From: Thereva unica
Taxonomy: Eukaryota; Arthropoda; Insecta; Diptera; Therevidae
Direction of reading: 5' to 3'
Assembly: GCA_949987705.1 (NCBI GenBank)
Contig: OX465281.1
Location: forward strand, 169,584,516 to 169,648,515
DNA length: 64,000 nt
Part shown: positions 32,624-43,067 of the stretch, piece after piece
Numbering within the stretch: position 1 is the first letter of the stretch
Layout of the letters: each line of letters opens with the position of its first letter
The notes under the pieces: model-generated
The model's database searches: none
What the model was told of the DNA's origin: nothing
Seen by the model: the letters and a program-made list of their open reading frames with translations, nothing else
Made by a program: the position numbers and the translations under genes

Positions 32624-33683
32624 ATGGAGGAGCTCTTGATTGAAGCCATTAAAGATAAAGAATGTCTTTACAATATTCGGAGCCCGTTATACAAGAACAT
32701 CAAGTATAAAGAAAAGGTTTGGCAAGAGGTTGCTGAAATTGTTGGCGCCGATGGTAAATAATATTCCAAAATTTTGAAAATGTTACTAAATCTTTCTTCA
32801 ATTTATAGTGAAAAAATGTAGTGAAAAAACGGTGGAAGTCCCTAAGGGAACGAGCAAGACGAGAATACCACTACATTCCATCGGGCAGTGCAGCACTAAC
32901 CAAAGTAGAGTGGCCTTATACAAAGTCGCTACGGTTTTTGAAAGATATTGTTAAGCCTGCAGAGTAAGCTTTAAATTTAAAAATATTTAACCCGTTGACC
33001 ACCATGCTGCGCACGTAAACAGGATTAGCATTTAATAACCGTGCACTCTGTTGTCAATGCGTTAATTATTTTAATTTCATGCATATGCAATATCTATTGT
33101 TTTTAATTGTAGAACTGTCTCTAACTTTGTTCAACACCAAACCGTCACGTTATCTGATGATGAAGATGGACTATCACAATTTAGTGATATTATTGAATAT
33201 GATTTACCTTCACCGATCAATGAAGGAGTCCCATCAAGTTCCGGCAACAGAAGCGAGCTATTACCATCCCCGCATATTGAGCCCCGTAAGCCAGCATTCA
33301 CAAAAGTAACACCTAGTGATATCTTGCCGTCAGGGGATGCAAGCATTGCTGCATCCTCATCTGCAAATATAAGTTCGCGTCGCCCACAGTCATCACAGAA
33401 GGAAAGGGCAGGTCTTTCAAGGAAAGGGCAGGAGGATGCAATTGGACAAAATGCGATAGCCAGTGCAGTCCACTCCTTTAACACTTTCCTTCAAGGACAG
33501 GAGGAAAGGCGAAAGCAAAAGGCTGATGATGGAGGAATCTTCATGTTCCTTCAAAATTTAGGGGAAAAAATAGTTAGGGCTAAATTAAGTGATGACGAGG
33601 AACTCGAAATTCAAGAAAGCCTTATAACCACATTAAGGTTAAAATTACAGGAGTTTAAAAATCGAAGGCCCTATGATTATTGA
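32624..33683 (+). CDS. MADF-domain DNA-binding accessory protein of Harbinger, copy B (three exons)
   Basis: Predicted exons are 32624-32753, 32822-32963 and 33113-33683. By eye the coding parts are the same as copy A: MADF domain in exons 1-2 (VWQEVAEIVGAD joined to KKRWKSLRERARREY), serine/acid-rich linker (SPINEGVPSSSGNRSELLPS) and a C-terminal BESS-like helix (EELEIQESLITTLRLKLQEF). It converges on the copy B transposase with the same AT-rich repeat between them. Strong identity suggests either a very recent duplication or an assembly duplicate. A role as nuclear partner of the transposase is inferred from known Harbinger elements. Confidence 0.83.
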
Positions 33684-34371
33684 TTTAATTTATTTAGTAG
33701 CTTTTATATTTTTATATAATGAAAAAGGATTTCCATTGTGATATAAACATTTTTGTAATAGCTGTAAGGTTTTTTTTGTTACTCAGAATTTACAAGTATT
33801 TTTTTTAATTTATAGAAAGTAAGTTATAAAATTTTATATTATGAATTATTATTTGTGATATTTTTTTTACAAGTATGTATGAGAAAGTCAGAATTTTTTA
33901 ATTTTAATTAAGAAAACTTGCGAAAAGTATTTTTTTTATCTATAGAAAGTAAGTTATAAAATTTTATATTATGAATTATTACTTGTGATATTTTTTTTAC
34001 AAGTATGTATGAGAAACTGAGAATTTTTTAATTTTAATTTGCAAAGAAAACTTGCGAAAAGTATTTTTTTATTTATAGAAAGTAACTTATTAAATGTATT
34101 AGAAATTGTTACTTGTGATAAATGTTTATTTTTGTTATAAGTATAAGAAAGACAGAGTTTTTTGACGCGAAGTGTTTTTTTTATTTATAAAAAGTAGTTT
34201 ATAAAATTTTATAGTTTTTATAAATTCGTAAATATACATTATTAAATGTTTTTTTTATGTTTTATTTGTCCAAATATATTCTTTTAAAGTTTCTCTTAGT
34301 TCATAGGCCTGACGAGAGGAGTTATGAGCATTCGAAGCCTGAACGGACGCCAGCCCTTCTGTTTCTTCTCG

Positions 34372-35726
34372 TCAACTTCCTTGAGATGTTTCAGTATCAT
34401 GTACATAATTTGCTGTGCAGTAATTACTGCTTGTTAATTTGCAAAAGTTATGTAAAACAACTGTGGCTTTTACTATTTTCGTGACATTTTCGGGTAACGC
34501 ATTGATAGTGGTTGTCAAAATGCGCCAGCGTGCTGCCAAGACTCCAAAAGCATTTTCAATAGTGCGCCTTGCTCTCGAGAGCCTAGTATTAAAATACGCT
34601 TGCTCCATTGTCAAACCTGTGGAATAGTTGACTTATTAGTTACTTGAACATGTTTACCAATTTACTACATTTATACCTCTGTTAGGAAAAGGTCGCATTA
34701 TATTTGTTCTTAACGGAAATGCCGCATCTGCAACAAAAAATCGTGGGAACAGGATATCACTTAAAGGTAGAGCTTTCGGTCCAAGATGTGGTAACTCTCC
34801 TCTTTGCCCAAAAGCACTTTTCTGAAAAATCCCACCATCACTCTGGCTCCCGTATGCACCAATATCCACATAGGTGAAAATAAGGTCAGCATCACAGGCA
34901 GCCAAAAGTACAATGCTGTGGTGCTGCTTAAAATTAAAATATTGTGAACCGGCATGAGGAGGGCACTGTATATTTACGTGTTTTCCATCAATTGCGCCTA
35001 CGCAGTTGGGGAAACCGCATTTATCGAAAAACATGTTTCCATACTTTTCCCAATCGTGTTTATTGGGAGTAGACACATACAGTCCTGATAATGTATCCCA
35101 TATGGCGTCACATGTTTCGAATATTATTTTCCTGGCTGTAGACACTCCGACTTTGAAGCACCAAGCAATTACTTGGATTGGTGCTCCTTGACTTAAATAT
35201 CTGGAAATAAAAGGTGAGATGAATAATCAGTAACAGGGGGCCTACTATGTATTCGGATCTGAAAGTTCTATTTTTCGGAACCCCATATAGAATACATAGT
35301 TCGGAAATTCCTAATTCAAATGAAATTACTTTCAGATCCGAATACATAGTAGGCCCCCAGGATATCACAATTAATTTGAACTTACAGCAAGGTAAGCGCA
35401 AGGCGTGATTCCTCGTCAATAGGTTTTCTGTTTGATTCCTTCTTTAAATTCCCTCTTAATAAATTTAGAAGGATATCAAAATCCTGGGGATGCATCCGTG
35501 TTACTTTAAAAAACTGGTCAATGTCCCGCTCTTTTATAATTTTAAATGTTTGGATATAAAATCCGTGGATGTCTCTCGTTCTGTAAATAGGTCTCACCCA
35601 CCATCTTCGTTTTGACCTTTTTGATTCACAATTTTTCACTGTTATTATAATATTTAGCAACAAAGTGAACAAATTAAAAGCTACTAAACACTCCTCCACA
35701 TCATCAGACGTATTAAAAATATCCAT
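34372..35726 (-). CDS. Harbinger DDE transposase, copy B (three exons, 3-residue deletion)
   Basis: Predicted exons are 35726-35386, 35200-34677 and 34616-34372, giving about 369 residues. The sequence matches copy A except that a 9-bp deletion turns FGQSILNGELPH into FGQRGELPH, between the first and second catalytic aspartates, plus a leucine-to-valine change in LSGLYVSTPNK. VGAIDGKH, VADAAFPL and TIENAFGVLAARW are intact. The deletion falls in a variable loop, so loss of function cannot be judged from sequence. The intron 1 MITE is at 35236-35358. Confidence 0.85.
35236..35358. mobile_element. 123-bp MITE in intron 1 of the transposase, copy B
   Basis: Identical by eye to 26570-26692. It was duplicated together with its host. 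Confidence 0.85.
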
Positions 35727-36110
35727 TGTATTACTTAAATTTACTTTAAATAAAAAACGACGAAGCCCCCAAATTTTAGTATATTATAAAGTTTTACCAC
35801 ATTTGTGTAACTTTAAACAAATAAAAATTTAAGTCTTATTTTATTGAAAATGTTTGAGTTTTTACCACATTTACAAATGTATGTGACTTAATTTAAACTA
35901 GCAAAGAAAACAGGCAAGAATTTAATTTTAATCAAATGATTTTTGAATTTTATCCTTTTTACGAATCACGACGAAAATCGTTAACAAATTTGACAACTGT
36001 CATCAGCTCGTCTGATTGTGTTTTGCGTATTCCGCGGACGGCTCTGCAGCTCACCTCAAGGAAAGCTTTGAGAGATGAGCTTCAAAGCCAGCCTGGATGT
36101 GTTTCGGCCC

Positions 36111-37095
36111 TAACTCCCGCATCGGGCCATCTGGTCTCGCTAAGTCCGATGATCTTGATTTTATATCGATTCATCTCGTTGAGGACTCGTTGTTCGAAAA
36201 GCATAGGTCGTCGTCGTTTTGTCCATCCGGTTCCGAAGCATTGTTTGCCGATTCGTAGCAATGGTGTTTTTTATGGGAGCGGGCAGCTAACCCTCAGCCC
36301 AACCGGCTTAAAACTCTGTTTTGTGGTGCAGAGTGCTCGTCATTCGACCGTCTTGGTATTCGTCTGGAGTGACTTTTCTCTGGTTTTGACAGAAGTTACA
36401 AATCGGGTGCCACCATCTTCCGAGGTCTTTGTTAGCCGTTCGACCCGCCGGTTTTTTTGTTTCAGATTTAAAAAAATCTCTAGTATTTAACACTAAAAAT
36501 AGGCATTTACGGGCGTAACCACAAGCTTTTATAATAGATTATTGATAATTCGAACTCCAACTTGCCCCTCCTCTTTTCCACTCGCTTCCAAGCATTAGAA
36601 CACACCTTCCCGGGGCCTGCAGTCCAAGCAAACTGATAACAATTTTTATATGTTTGCGCATTTGTCGTCAGTTTGTGGCTGAAGATCGGAGGTGGACTTC
36701 TACATGCAAAAATTTTTGTAGCTCTTGATTTTTGAATGAAGAGGTCGACTGAAACACCTTACGTGCTACCTCGACTGCTCCAAAACTTCTATTCAGTGTT
36801 AAGCCGGTGAATTTGCGGCCCGAATCCACGCCGTATTCAGTCGGACCTGAAAGCTAGGCGCAAACAATACGCGAAAACCATCCACACTCGCATTCGCACT
36901 TGTTCGCGGGTGATCATGGCGTGAGTCCGGAGCCGCCTTAAGGCACAAACATATTGATGCGTAGGCGATAACCGCAGCCGCCTGCGAGAGAATTTCCCAT
37001 ACATTTAATTTCTCCGCGTCGCCTGCCCCTTGTGTCAGCAAATATGTCCGTGTATTTTAAATGTTTTTCCAGTCAACAGTCTGTTTTTGCCTTTA
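36111..37095 (-). pseudogene. LINE-C 5' region and upstream sequence, copy B
   Basis: Counterpart of 27445-28429: endonuclease start (NEMNRYKIKIIGLSETRWPD on the minus strand, to about 36496), then the unassigned segment with the dispersed repeat near its right end. Confidence 0.8.
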
Positions 37096-37164
37096 AAGTT
37101 TTCGTTGAGGCCGTTGGTTTTTGCCCTATACCTTTAGCGGTTTGGGTAAACCACATTTCACCCC
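37096..37164. repeat. Target repeat, left part
   Basis: AGCGGTTTGGGTAAACCACA followed by TTTCACCC is one arm of a ~120-bp repeat unit seen complete, and three times, at 58534-58830. The LOA/I-type LINE was inserted at its CTTAGGGGATGAATTT segment. Confidence 0.85.
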
Positions 37165-37176
37165 CTTAGGGGATGA

Positions 37177-37268
<92 letters not shown>
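37177..37268. repeat. (ATT)n run = 3' (TAA)n tail of the LINE
   Basis: About 30 perfect ATT copies; in the orientation of the LINE this is a (TAA)n tail, as in I-type LINEs. It starts right after the left target duplication (37165-37181). Confidence 0.95.
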
Positions 37269-37269
<1 letters not shown>

Positions 37270-37316
37270 GGAATGAGGGGGCAACCCATATGGTGAACAC
37301 TGCGGCCAAGTTAGGC

Positions 37317-40300
37317 CTATTGTGTACGTACCCCACTAGCGGAACAGACTATCGGCCTTCCGAATGAAGGCAAGAAGGTCTTTAGTTGATGAGGCCGGAC
37401 TTGGGCAGGGCTCAAGAACTCTCTGATAAATGTTCTTCTTCTAAGCCAGATCAGAGCAGGACATTCACAAAGAATATGTGTGGAAGTTTCATCGCCTTCC
37501 AAGCAGAGTCGCCACTCTGTCTCTTGAGACAGTCCTAGGTTGTGGAGGTGGTACCGCAGTCCTACATGGCCAGTGAGATAGCCCACCAGCAGCCTTAGGT
37601 CCGCTCTGTTTAGAGTAATAGTGCCCCTTAAGGCAAAGCGTCTTATAAGATCTTTAGCCTGTCTAAGACCTGGGACTGACTCCCAATAGGCTAGGTTTAT
37701 TTTCTTGATCCACTCTTCTATCAAGGACTTGGAGGAGGACCAAGAGATGCCACAGAAGGGTTTTGGGCCCTGGAACAACGTCCCAGACCCCTCCCTCGCG
37801 AGGCTGTCTGCAGCCTCATTTCCCTCGATACCCCAGTGTCCGGGGACCCAGCATAGCGAGACTTCGTTTCTTCTGGTCAGGCTCTGGAGTACGTCAAAAC
37901 ACCCTGCTACTATTTTGGAAGAAAACTTCCACGTTTAAAGTGCCTTGATGGCAGCTTGGCTGTCAGAAAAGATTTTAATGTTGGCGCCTTTCAGACCTTT
38001 CTCAAGGTTGAGCCTAGCGCAAGTCGCAATGGCATGTATTTCAGTCTGGAAAACAGAGGGCCACTTACCCATTGCAATCGAGACCTTGGAGTTGGGTCCT
38101 GCGACACCAGCCCCTGTACCATGTTCCATCTTTGACCCGTCAGTAAACCAGTGGAGATGGTTTGGATCCCTAGGAAGAATAATTTCCTCCCACTCAGAGC
38201 GATCCGGGATAATTGCTTTGAATTTCCTTTGGAATCGCAGTTGACTAACCATATGGTCGGATACGCGGCAGATGGAAATGCTTGGGATATCTTTAAGGAT
38301 ATCCATGTGTCCTTTGACCGTATGGGGCCAGTTGGATGAGATCTGAAGTCTCAAGGCACTTATGGCGGCGGATTTCCATATGAAGAGATGCAAAGGGGTC
38401 AATCCAATGATTGCTTCCATTGCAGCTGTGGGGCAGGTCCGCATAGCTCCGGTAATGGAGAGGCAAGCAAGCCGTTTCAGCTTGCTGCACTTGAGGATCG
38501 ACGTAACCTGTTTAGTCTTGGGCCACCAAACTATAGCAGCATAAGTGACAACAGGTTTAACGATCGTATTGTACATCCAGTACATCATTTGTGGTGTAAG
38601 ACCCCATGTCCTACCCAGAAGCCTTTTGCAGGCCCATATGGCCCTTGTGGCTTTGCTGATGACGTAGTCAAGTTGAGCGTTCCAGTTCAGTCTCTTGTCT
38701 AGCTTTACTCCCAAATATTTGACTGAGTCTGAGTACTCAACTGTGTTATCCCGAATACAGATAGGACCTAGGTCCAATTTGTAACGTTTGGAGAAAGGTA
38801 CCAGGACAGCTGTATTTGGGTTAATTGCTAGGCCCTCCTTGGTACACCATCTTTGAACTTCTCGTAGTGCTGTTCTCATGACCTCTGTAATGGTCAAATC
38901 GAATTTCCCAGAGACAATGATGGCAAGATCATCTGCATAGCCGATGACATCGAAACCAGATTCAGATAGTTTAGTCAAAAGTTCATACACAACTAGTGAC
39001 CAAAGTAATGGGGATAAAACTCCACCTTGAGGGCACCCCTTAATAGCCTTAACACTAATGGTGGAGACACCTAGGGTAGAAGAAATGTCACGATCTGCAA
39101 GCATGGCATTTATCCACTCAATCGTGTGAGGATCCAGATTTCTGAGAGCCAGTGCTCTAGAGATGGAATCATAGCCTGTGTTATCGAAAGCACCTTCGAT
39201 GTCAAGGAACGCGCATAAGGCAGTTTCCTTAGCGAGGAAGGCCCTTTCGATTTTACTGACCAGGTGGTGTAAAGCAACCTCTGTTGATTTACCTTTAGAG
39301 TAAGCGAACTGGGAGCTATTATATGTAGAGGGAGGGAGAGCTCCAGTTTGCACCTAATATGAAGGTCTAGCAGCCTTTCCATTGTTTTCAAAAGAAAAGA
39401 GGTTAAGCTGATAGGTCTGTACGATTTAGGCAGCTCGAGGGGTCTGTTGCCCTGTTTCGGGGTAAAAACCACCACGACTTTCCTCCAGATGGTTGGAATG
39501 TATCCCCAATTGAAGCTGGCTCTAAAGAGGCAGACCAGGTTGTTGAGGATCAGATCGAGGCCCTTCTGAAGAAGTGCCGGAAAGATTCCGTCTCCTCCGG
39601 GTGACTTATAGGGTTGAAAAGAGGCCACTGCCCATTTAACCTTGTCACAGTCGAAGATATTCCCTGAAAGACTGCGGGAATAGCGGTCTGGGATGGTCCT
39701 ATGACTACACCCAGGATCCAATGGATAAGCGGTCTGGAGGATTGACCCTGGAAAGTGCTCTCTGAGCAGGCACCTTAAGGTGTCCTCATGGTTAGAGGTG
39801 TAGGAGCCATCCTCCTTTTTGAGAAGGCCCACTCCGTTGAAAGAGTCTTTGGAAAGTAGCTTTTGGAGTCTAGTCGCCTCTGGTAGAGTCTGAATGCTCT
39901 CACAGTGTTTCCGCCAGGCAATCCTTTTGGAACGTCTCAACTCCTTGTTATAGGCTGTTAGGGTGAACCTATATTCATCCCAATACCCGGTGTGTTTTGC
40001 TCTATTGAACAATCTCCTAACATCTCTACGCATTGCAGCTAACCTGTCATTCCACCAGGGTACCTTTCGCGATGACTGAAGGGAAGAGACAGTGTTGCTG
40101 TCGTGGTAGGAAGAGATCAGCACGTCGGTAAGCTGCGTGGCCGCATTCTCCAATTCATACACTGAGCTGATAGAAGCCGCAAGCTGGTCTGATTTCGAGG
40201 CCACAAGCCCCTGAAACTTAGACCAGTTGGTTTTCTTAGGAACCAAAGAAGAGGCGCGGATATGCGGAAGGCCCACAATGTCAAATCTAATGTGCAGATG

Positions 40301-40936
40301 ATCCGACAGTGAGGCCTCGTCCAGAACATCCTGTCCGATAAAAGCCTGCTCGTGAAGGTGAGGTCCAGCACCTCCTTTCTACTAGCAGTGATAAAAGTGG
40401 GTTTGCATCCTCTATTTGCAATATCTATGTTATTCGTAACGAGAAATTCTAGAAGACACTCACCCCTTTGGTTTACATCGGTACTCCCCCAGATGGAGTG
40501 GTGAGCATTTGCATCACAGCCGATGACGAATTGCCGGTTCGTCTTGCGACAGAACTCAATGAGATCTTGCACCTCCTGGGGTGGCACTACTGCTACATCC
40601 CCCGGAAAGTAAGCGGACGCAAGAACGATTTCTTGGAATCCGTTGACGGTGGGAACCGCAACCGAGATCGCCACTAGATCTCTAGAAAAAAAAGTTAGTA
40701 ATGGAGAGATAAGTGACACGATTGTCAATTAGGAGGGCAGCGCGAGGCGCCCCACATCTCTGATCATACACTAGTTTACTTGAGCCGGTGGTAATTCCTC
40801 TGACTTTGCCATCGGTTACCCAGGGCTCTTGAATAAGAGCAAGGGTAAGGTGCCTCTCCGCAAAAGTCTTGCACAGGGTGGAGGATGCCCCTTTCGCATG
40901 GTGCAAGTTTACTTGGAGTGCCCTTATGGCGCTCAT
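37317..40936 (-). pseudogene. LINE ORF2: endonuclease, reverse transcriptase, RNase H, zinc knuckle
   Basis: ORF2 begins at the ATG at 40936 (MSAIRALQVNLHHAKGASST), overlapping the end of ORF1. The endonuclease shows LALIQEPWV and FVIGCDANAHHSIWGSTDVN and is frameshifted at an A8 run near 40684 and again near 40300. The reverse transcriptase shows KSPGGDGIFPALLQKG, LPKSYRPISLTSFLLK, then after a shift near 39353 ALCAFLDIEGAFDNTGYDSI, CPQGGVLSPLLWSLVV and FDVIGYADDLAIIVSG. RNase H shows HWFTDGSKMEHGTGAGVAGP, FQTEIHAIATCA and IFSDSQAAIKAL, a TAA stop at 37932-37934, then WVPGHWGIEGNEAADSLARE. A CLEGDETSTHILCECPAL zinc knuckle precedes the end near 37317. The protein nicks DNA and copies the LINE RNA; this copy cannot be translated whole. 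Confidence 0.92.
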
Positions 40937-41039
40937 TTTTTCTCCAAGGAGCGTTTGACAAGCCCGGTCTTCTTGGCCTGTCTAGGACCCTTTGTCCTAC
41001 CGTCTTTGCCCTTGGGGGGTGCTGATTTGCCCCGTGCTC

Positions 41040-42479
41040 TAACTCCAGGTTCGGCAGGTGTGTTCTTTTTCCGCCCAGCAGTTTGCTCTGCTGCAGGCTC
41101 CTGGCGCATGCTGCAGATGCGGGGGTCGGATTTGGAACACCGCCAGATGGATCTGGAGTCGTTGCGAGAGCAGCTCCGCCTTCAGATGACCCTTTGGCCA
41201 CGGCGTTACTGCAGTCCGCGGTAACCACAGAAGCATTAGGAAGTGCCATTTCAGACCCTGTGGTCTGAGTGTCACAGGACGAACCCTGCGCTTGTGGCTG
41301 CTTCTTTGAAGGATCTTTATCCTTAAGAATTAGCCTGGTCTGGGAAAAGCGATATGCGATTTTCCCCTTTAGACTAATTAACTAAGTCATGGAAGCGGTA
41401 TCCACTACCATGACCAAGTGAAGTGTGTTGTCATTTACCCGCCTCTGGACCACTTTCCACTTGTCAGCGGGAACCAAGTTTTGTGCAGCGATAGTAGCCA
41501 GCACTTTCTCGTTGCTTAAGGCACCACTCTGGGGGAAATAGCCACGAATAACGTGAGTTTGAGGGAAATTACCCTCTTCCACCAGAGTAATATCAAGAGC
41601 ACTCTTGCTCTTGATGAAGGAGACGTTACTCCTCACCCATTCAGCTGTGTCAGGGTTTGAGCAGACTAACAGCAGCCAGCCTCTTCTTGGGAAACTACCC
41701 TCGAAAGACGGCTTGACTTCACCGCCCGCTTTTTCAATTACGACGTCAATGATCGCCTCCTGCAACTGTGCCATTTGCTCAGGTGTCAGAGGGCAGTTGA
41801 CCATGTCTGTCGAGATGAGGTCAAGCTTTACACTGCTTACCACCTGGCTAAAGGTGGGGCGAGTGGGCCCCTTGGCCGTCTTGGTCCTCTTCTGTTCCGG
41901 ACGTTCCGGAGTTTCCTCCTCTGAGCGAACTCTCTTCAGCTCAGTTTTTTTGGAGGGCTTTGTTAAAGCTTTTTCCAGGGCCATTTCCCTGGAGAGGCCT
42001 TTTGCCAGTGCTTCTTGGAAGCATTTCCTCTGGCGGTTGGAGAGTTTGACAAACCTGGGTTTGTCAAGCTCCATCTTACCCAAGTCTCGGCCAATGGTGG
42101 TAGCTCCGGAAATGACCGAACACACACTGACCGAGTCTGCGCTGCAGACGGATTCTGCGTCTGAAGACTCATCTTCAGCGACTGACGAACCGTCTGTAGA
42201 ACCAGTGTGCCCAATGGCTCCACCGGTTGAGGTTGTTGGTTTTAAACTTGCGTGCCCAATGGCTCCGCTCGTTGAAGCAATTGGTTCACAGCTAGCGTGC
42301 CGAATGGCTCCGCTAGTAGAGGCAATTGCTATCTCTTGTGTCCCTAAAGACACTTGAGATGAGGCCATCGTCACAATTGACGAGGATGATGCTGTCGGAG
42401 CTGCATCGAGCTCATAATTTTTTATATTATTTATTTCCATGAATGGACCCACGAGAATTCGGGAAAGTAAGTCACCCAT
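41040..42479 (-). pseudogene. LINE ORF1 (gag-like RNA-binding protein)
   Basis: The main frame runs from the ATG at 42479 to a TAG at 41379-41381 (365 residues). A serine/threonine-rich N-terminus contains three imperfect STSGAIGHAS repeats (about residues 55-95). Next come an acidic stretch, a basic helix (NRQRKCFQEALAKGLSREMA) and a domain with IIDVVIEKAGGEVKPSFEGS and RRGWLLLVCSNPDTAEWVRS, resembling the DUF4780/RRM-like module of LOA-type ORF1 proteins. The same frame continues after the TAG (KGKIAYRFSQTRLILKDKDP), so the stop is probably a mutation or a read error. ORF1 proteins coat the LINE RNA. The basic C-terminal part then overlaps ORF2. Confidence 0.82.
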
Positions 42480-42808
42480 AGCGAGCCCGTATGGGTGGGA
42501 AGGCTAATTGAAACTGGAGGACGCCAGGTATCCAGAGTTCGGATATTAGAGACCAAGCACCCCCTTGGCCACGAGTCTCTCGGCATATCCTGTTTCACCT
42601 TAGACTGGGGTGATTTTTTAAAGAGTGTTCTTCTCTCCGCCCGACTACCATTAGCCAGCACTCCTGGTAGAGACATGACCATGCCAGGAGTCTGTTTCCA
42701 GTCGCCCCACGTGGAGGGTGTAGTCGAGCTTCCAGCAGTATTTAGCACAGTTTCGGCACGGAGCGCAAAGCAGCGTGTTAGTCCCCCTGTGTGACTGTTG
42801 GCTGGCGA

Positions 42809-42847
42809 CTTAGGGGATGAATTTAGAAAAATCGCTTCTTAGTGGAT
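42809..42847. repeat. Target repeat, middle part between the LINE and Gypsy-2
   Basis: The right 17-bp LINE duplication (42809-42825) is followed by only 22 bp, GAAAAATCGCTTCTTAGTGGAT in substance, ending in GGAT (42844-42847), the left duplication of Gypsy-2. Confidence 0.9.
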
Positions 42848-43067
42848 TGTAAAGCGAGTACGCTCTTAATGACTAACGAAAAGAAACAATTCCGATTAAA
42901 CAAAATAAACGTTTATTAATTTCAAACAAAGGGGAATAATAGATATTTAAATAAACAATATCAATATTCAATAAGTAAAAAAACCCGAGATAAGTCGCGC
43001 CACCGTCTCGCTGTCGTTTCGCTCGCGCCGCCATATTTTAAACTGACTCGGAGTTGCCAGGTTTACA
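42848..43067 (-). repeat. 3' LTR of Gypsy-2
   Basis: 220 bp. It matches 58314-58529 apart from a short indel near 42932 and several single differences. The pol reading frame ends about 30 bp inside it. Confidence 0.92.

Larger units (their letters stand above)
32218..36110. mobile_element. Harbinger element, copy B
   Basis: It has the same termini and TAA flanks (32215-32217, 36111-36113) as copy A, and the same two genes. It differs from copy A by a 9-bp in-frame deletion in the transposase and a few substitutions. Because the flanks are identical too, it arose by duplication of the region and not by a second transposition. Confidence 0.92.
28433..37095. repeat. Tandem segmental duplication, unit B (8.66 kb)
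   Basis: Second copy of 19744-28432. Visible differences include a 25-bp gain near 29725, losses of ~20 bp near 29845 and 30143, a 9-bp loss at 34800 and scattered substitutions. Unit B begins inside LINE-C at the same base as unit A and ends at TTGCCTTTA (37095), after which new sequence starts. Confidence 0.95.
37182..42808 (-). mobile_element. LOA/I-type LINE, near full length (5.6 kb)
   Basis: Reading leftward: 5' untranslated part (42808-42480), ORF1, ORF2 with endonuclease, reverse transcriptase, RNase H and a terminal zinc knuckle, then a (TAA)n tail. A 17-bp duplication CTTAGGGGATGAATTTA lies at 37165-37181 and 42809-42825. An RNase H domain in ORF2 and a (TAA)n tail point to the I/LOA group. 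Several frameshifts and two internal stops show it is dead, or that the sequence has errors in homopolymers. The long exact duplication suggests fairly recent insertion. Confidence 0.93.

Noticed and set aside
41605..42357. 250-codon plus-strand frame
   Set aside because: It is the antisense of LINE ORF1, which carries the repeats and the recognisable domain.
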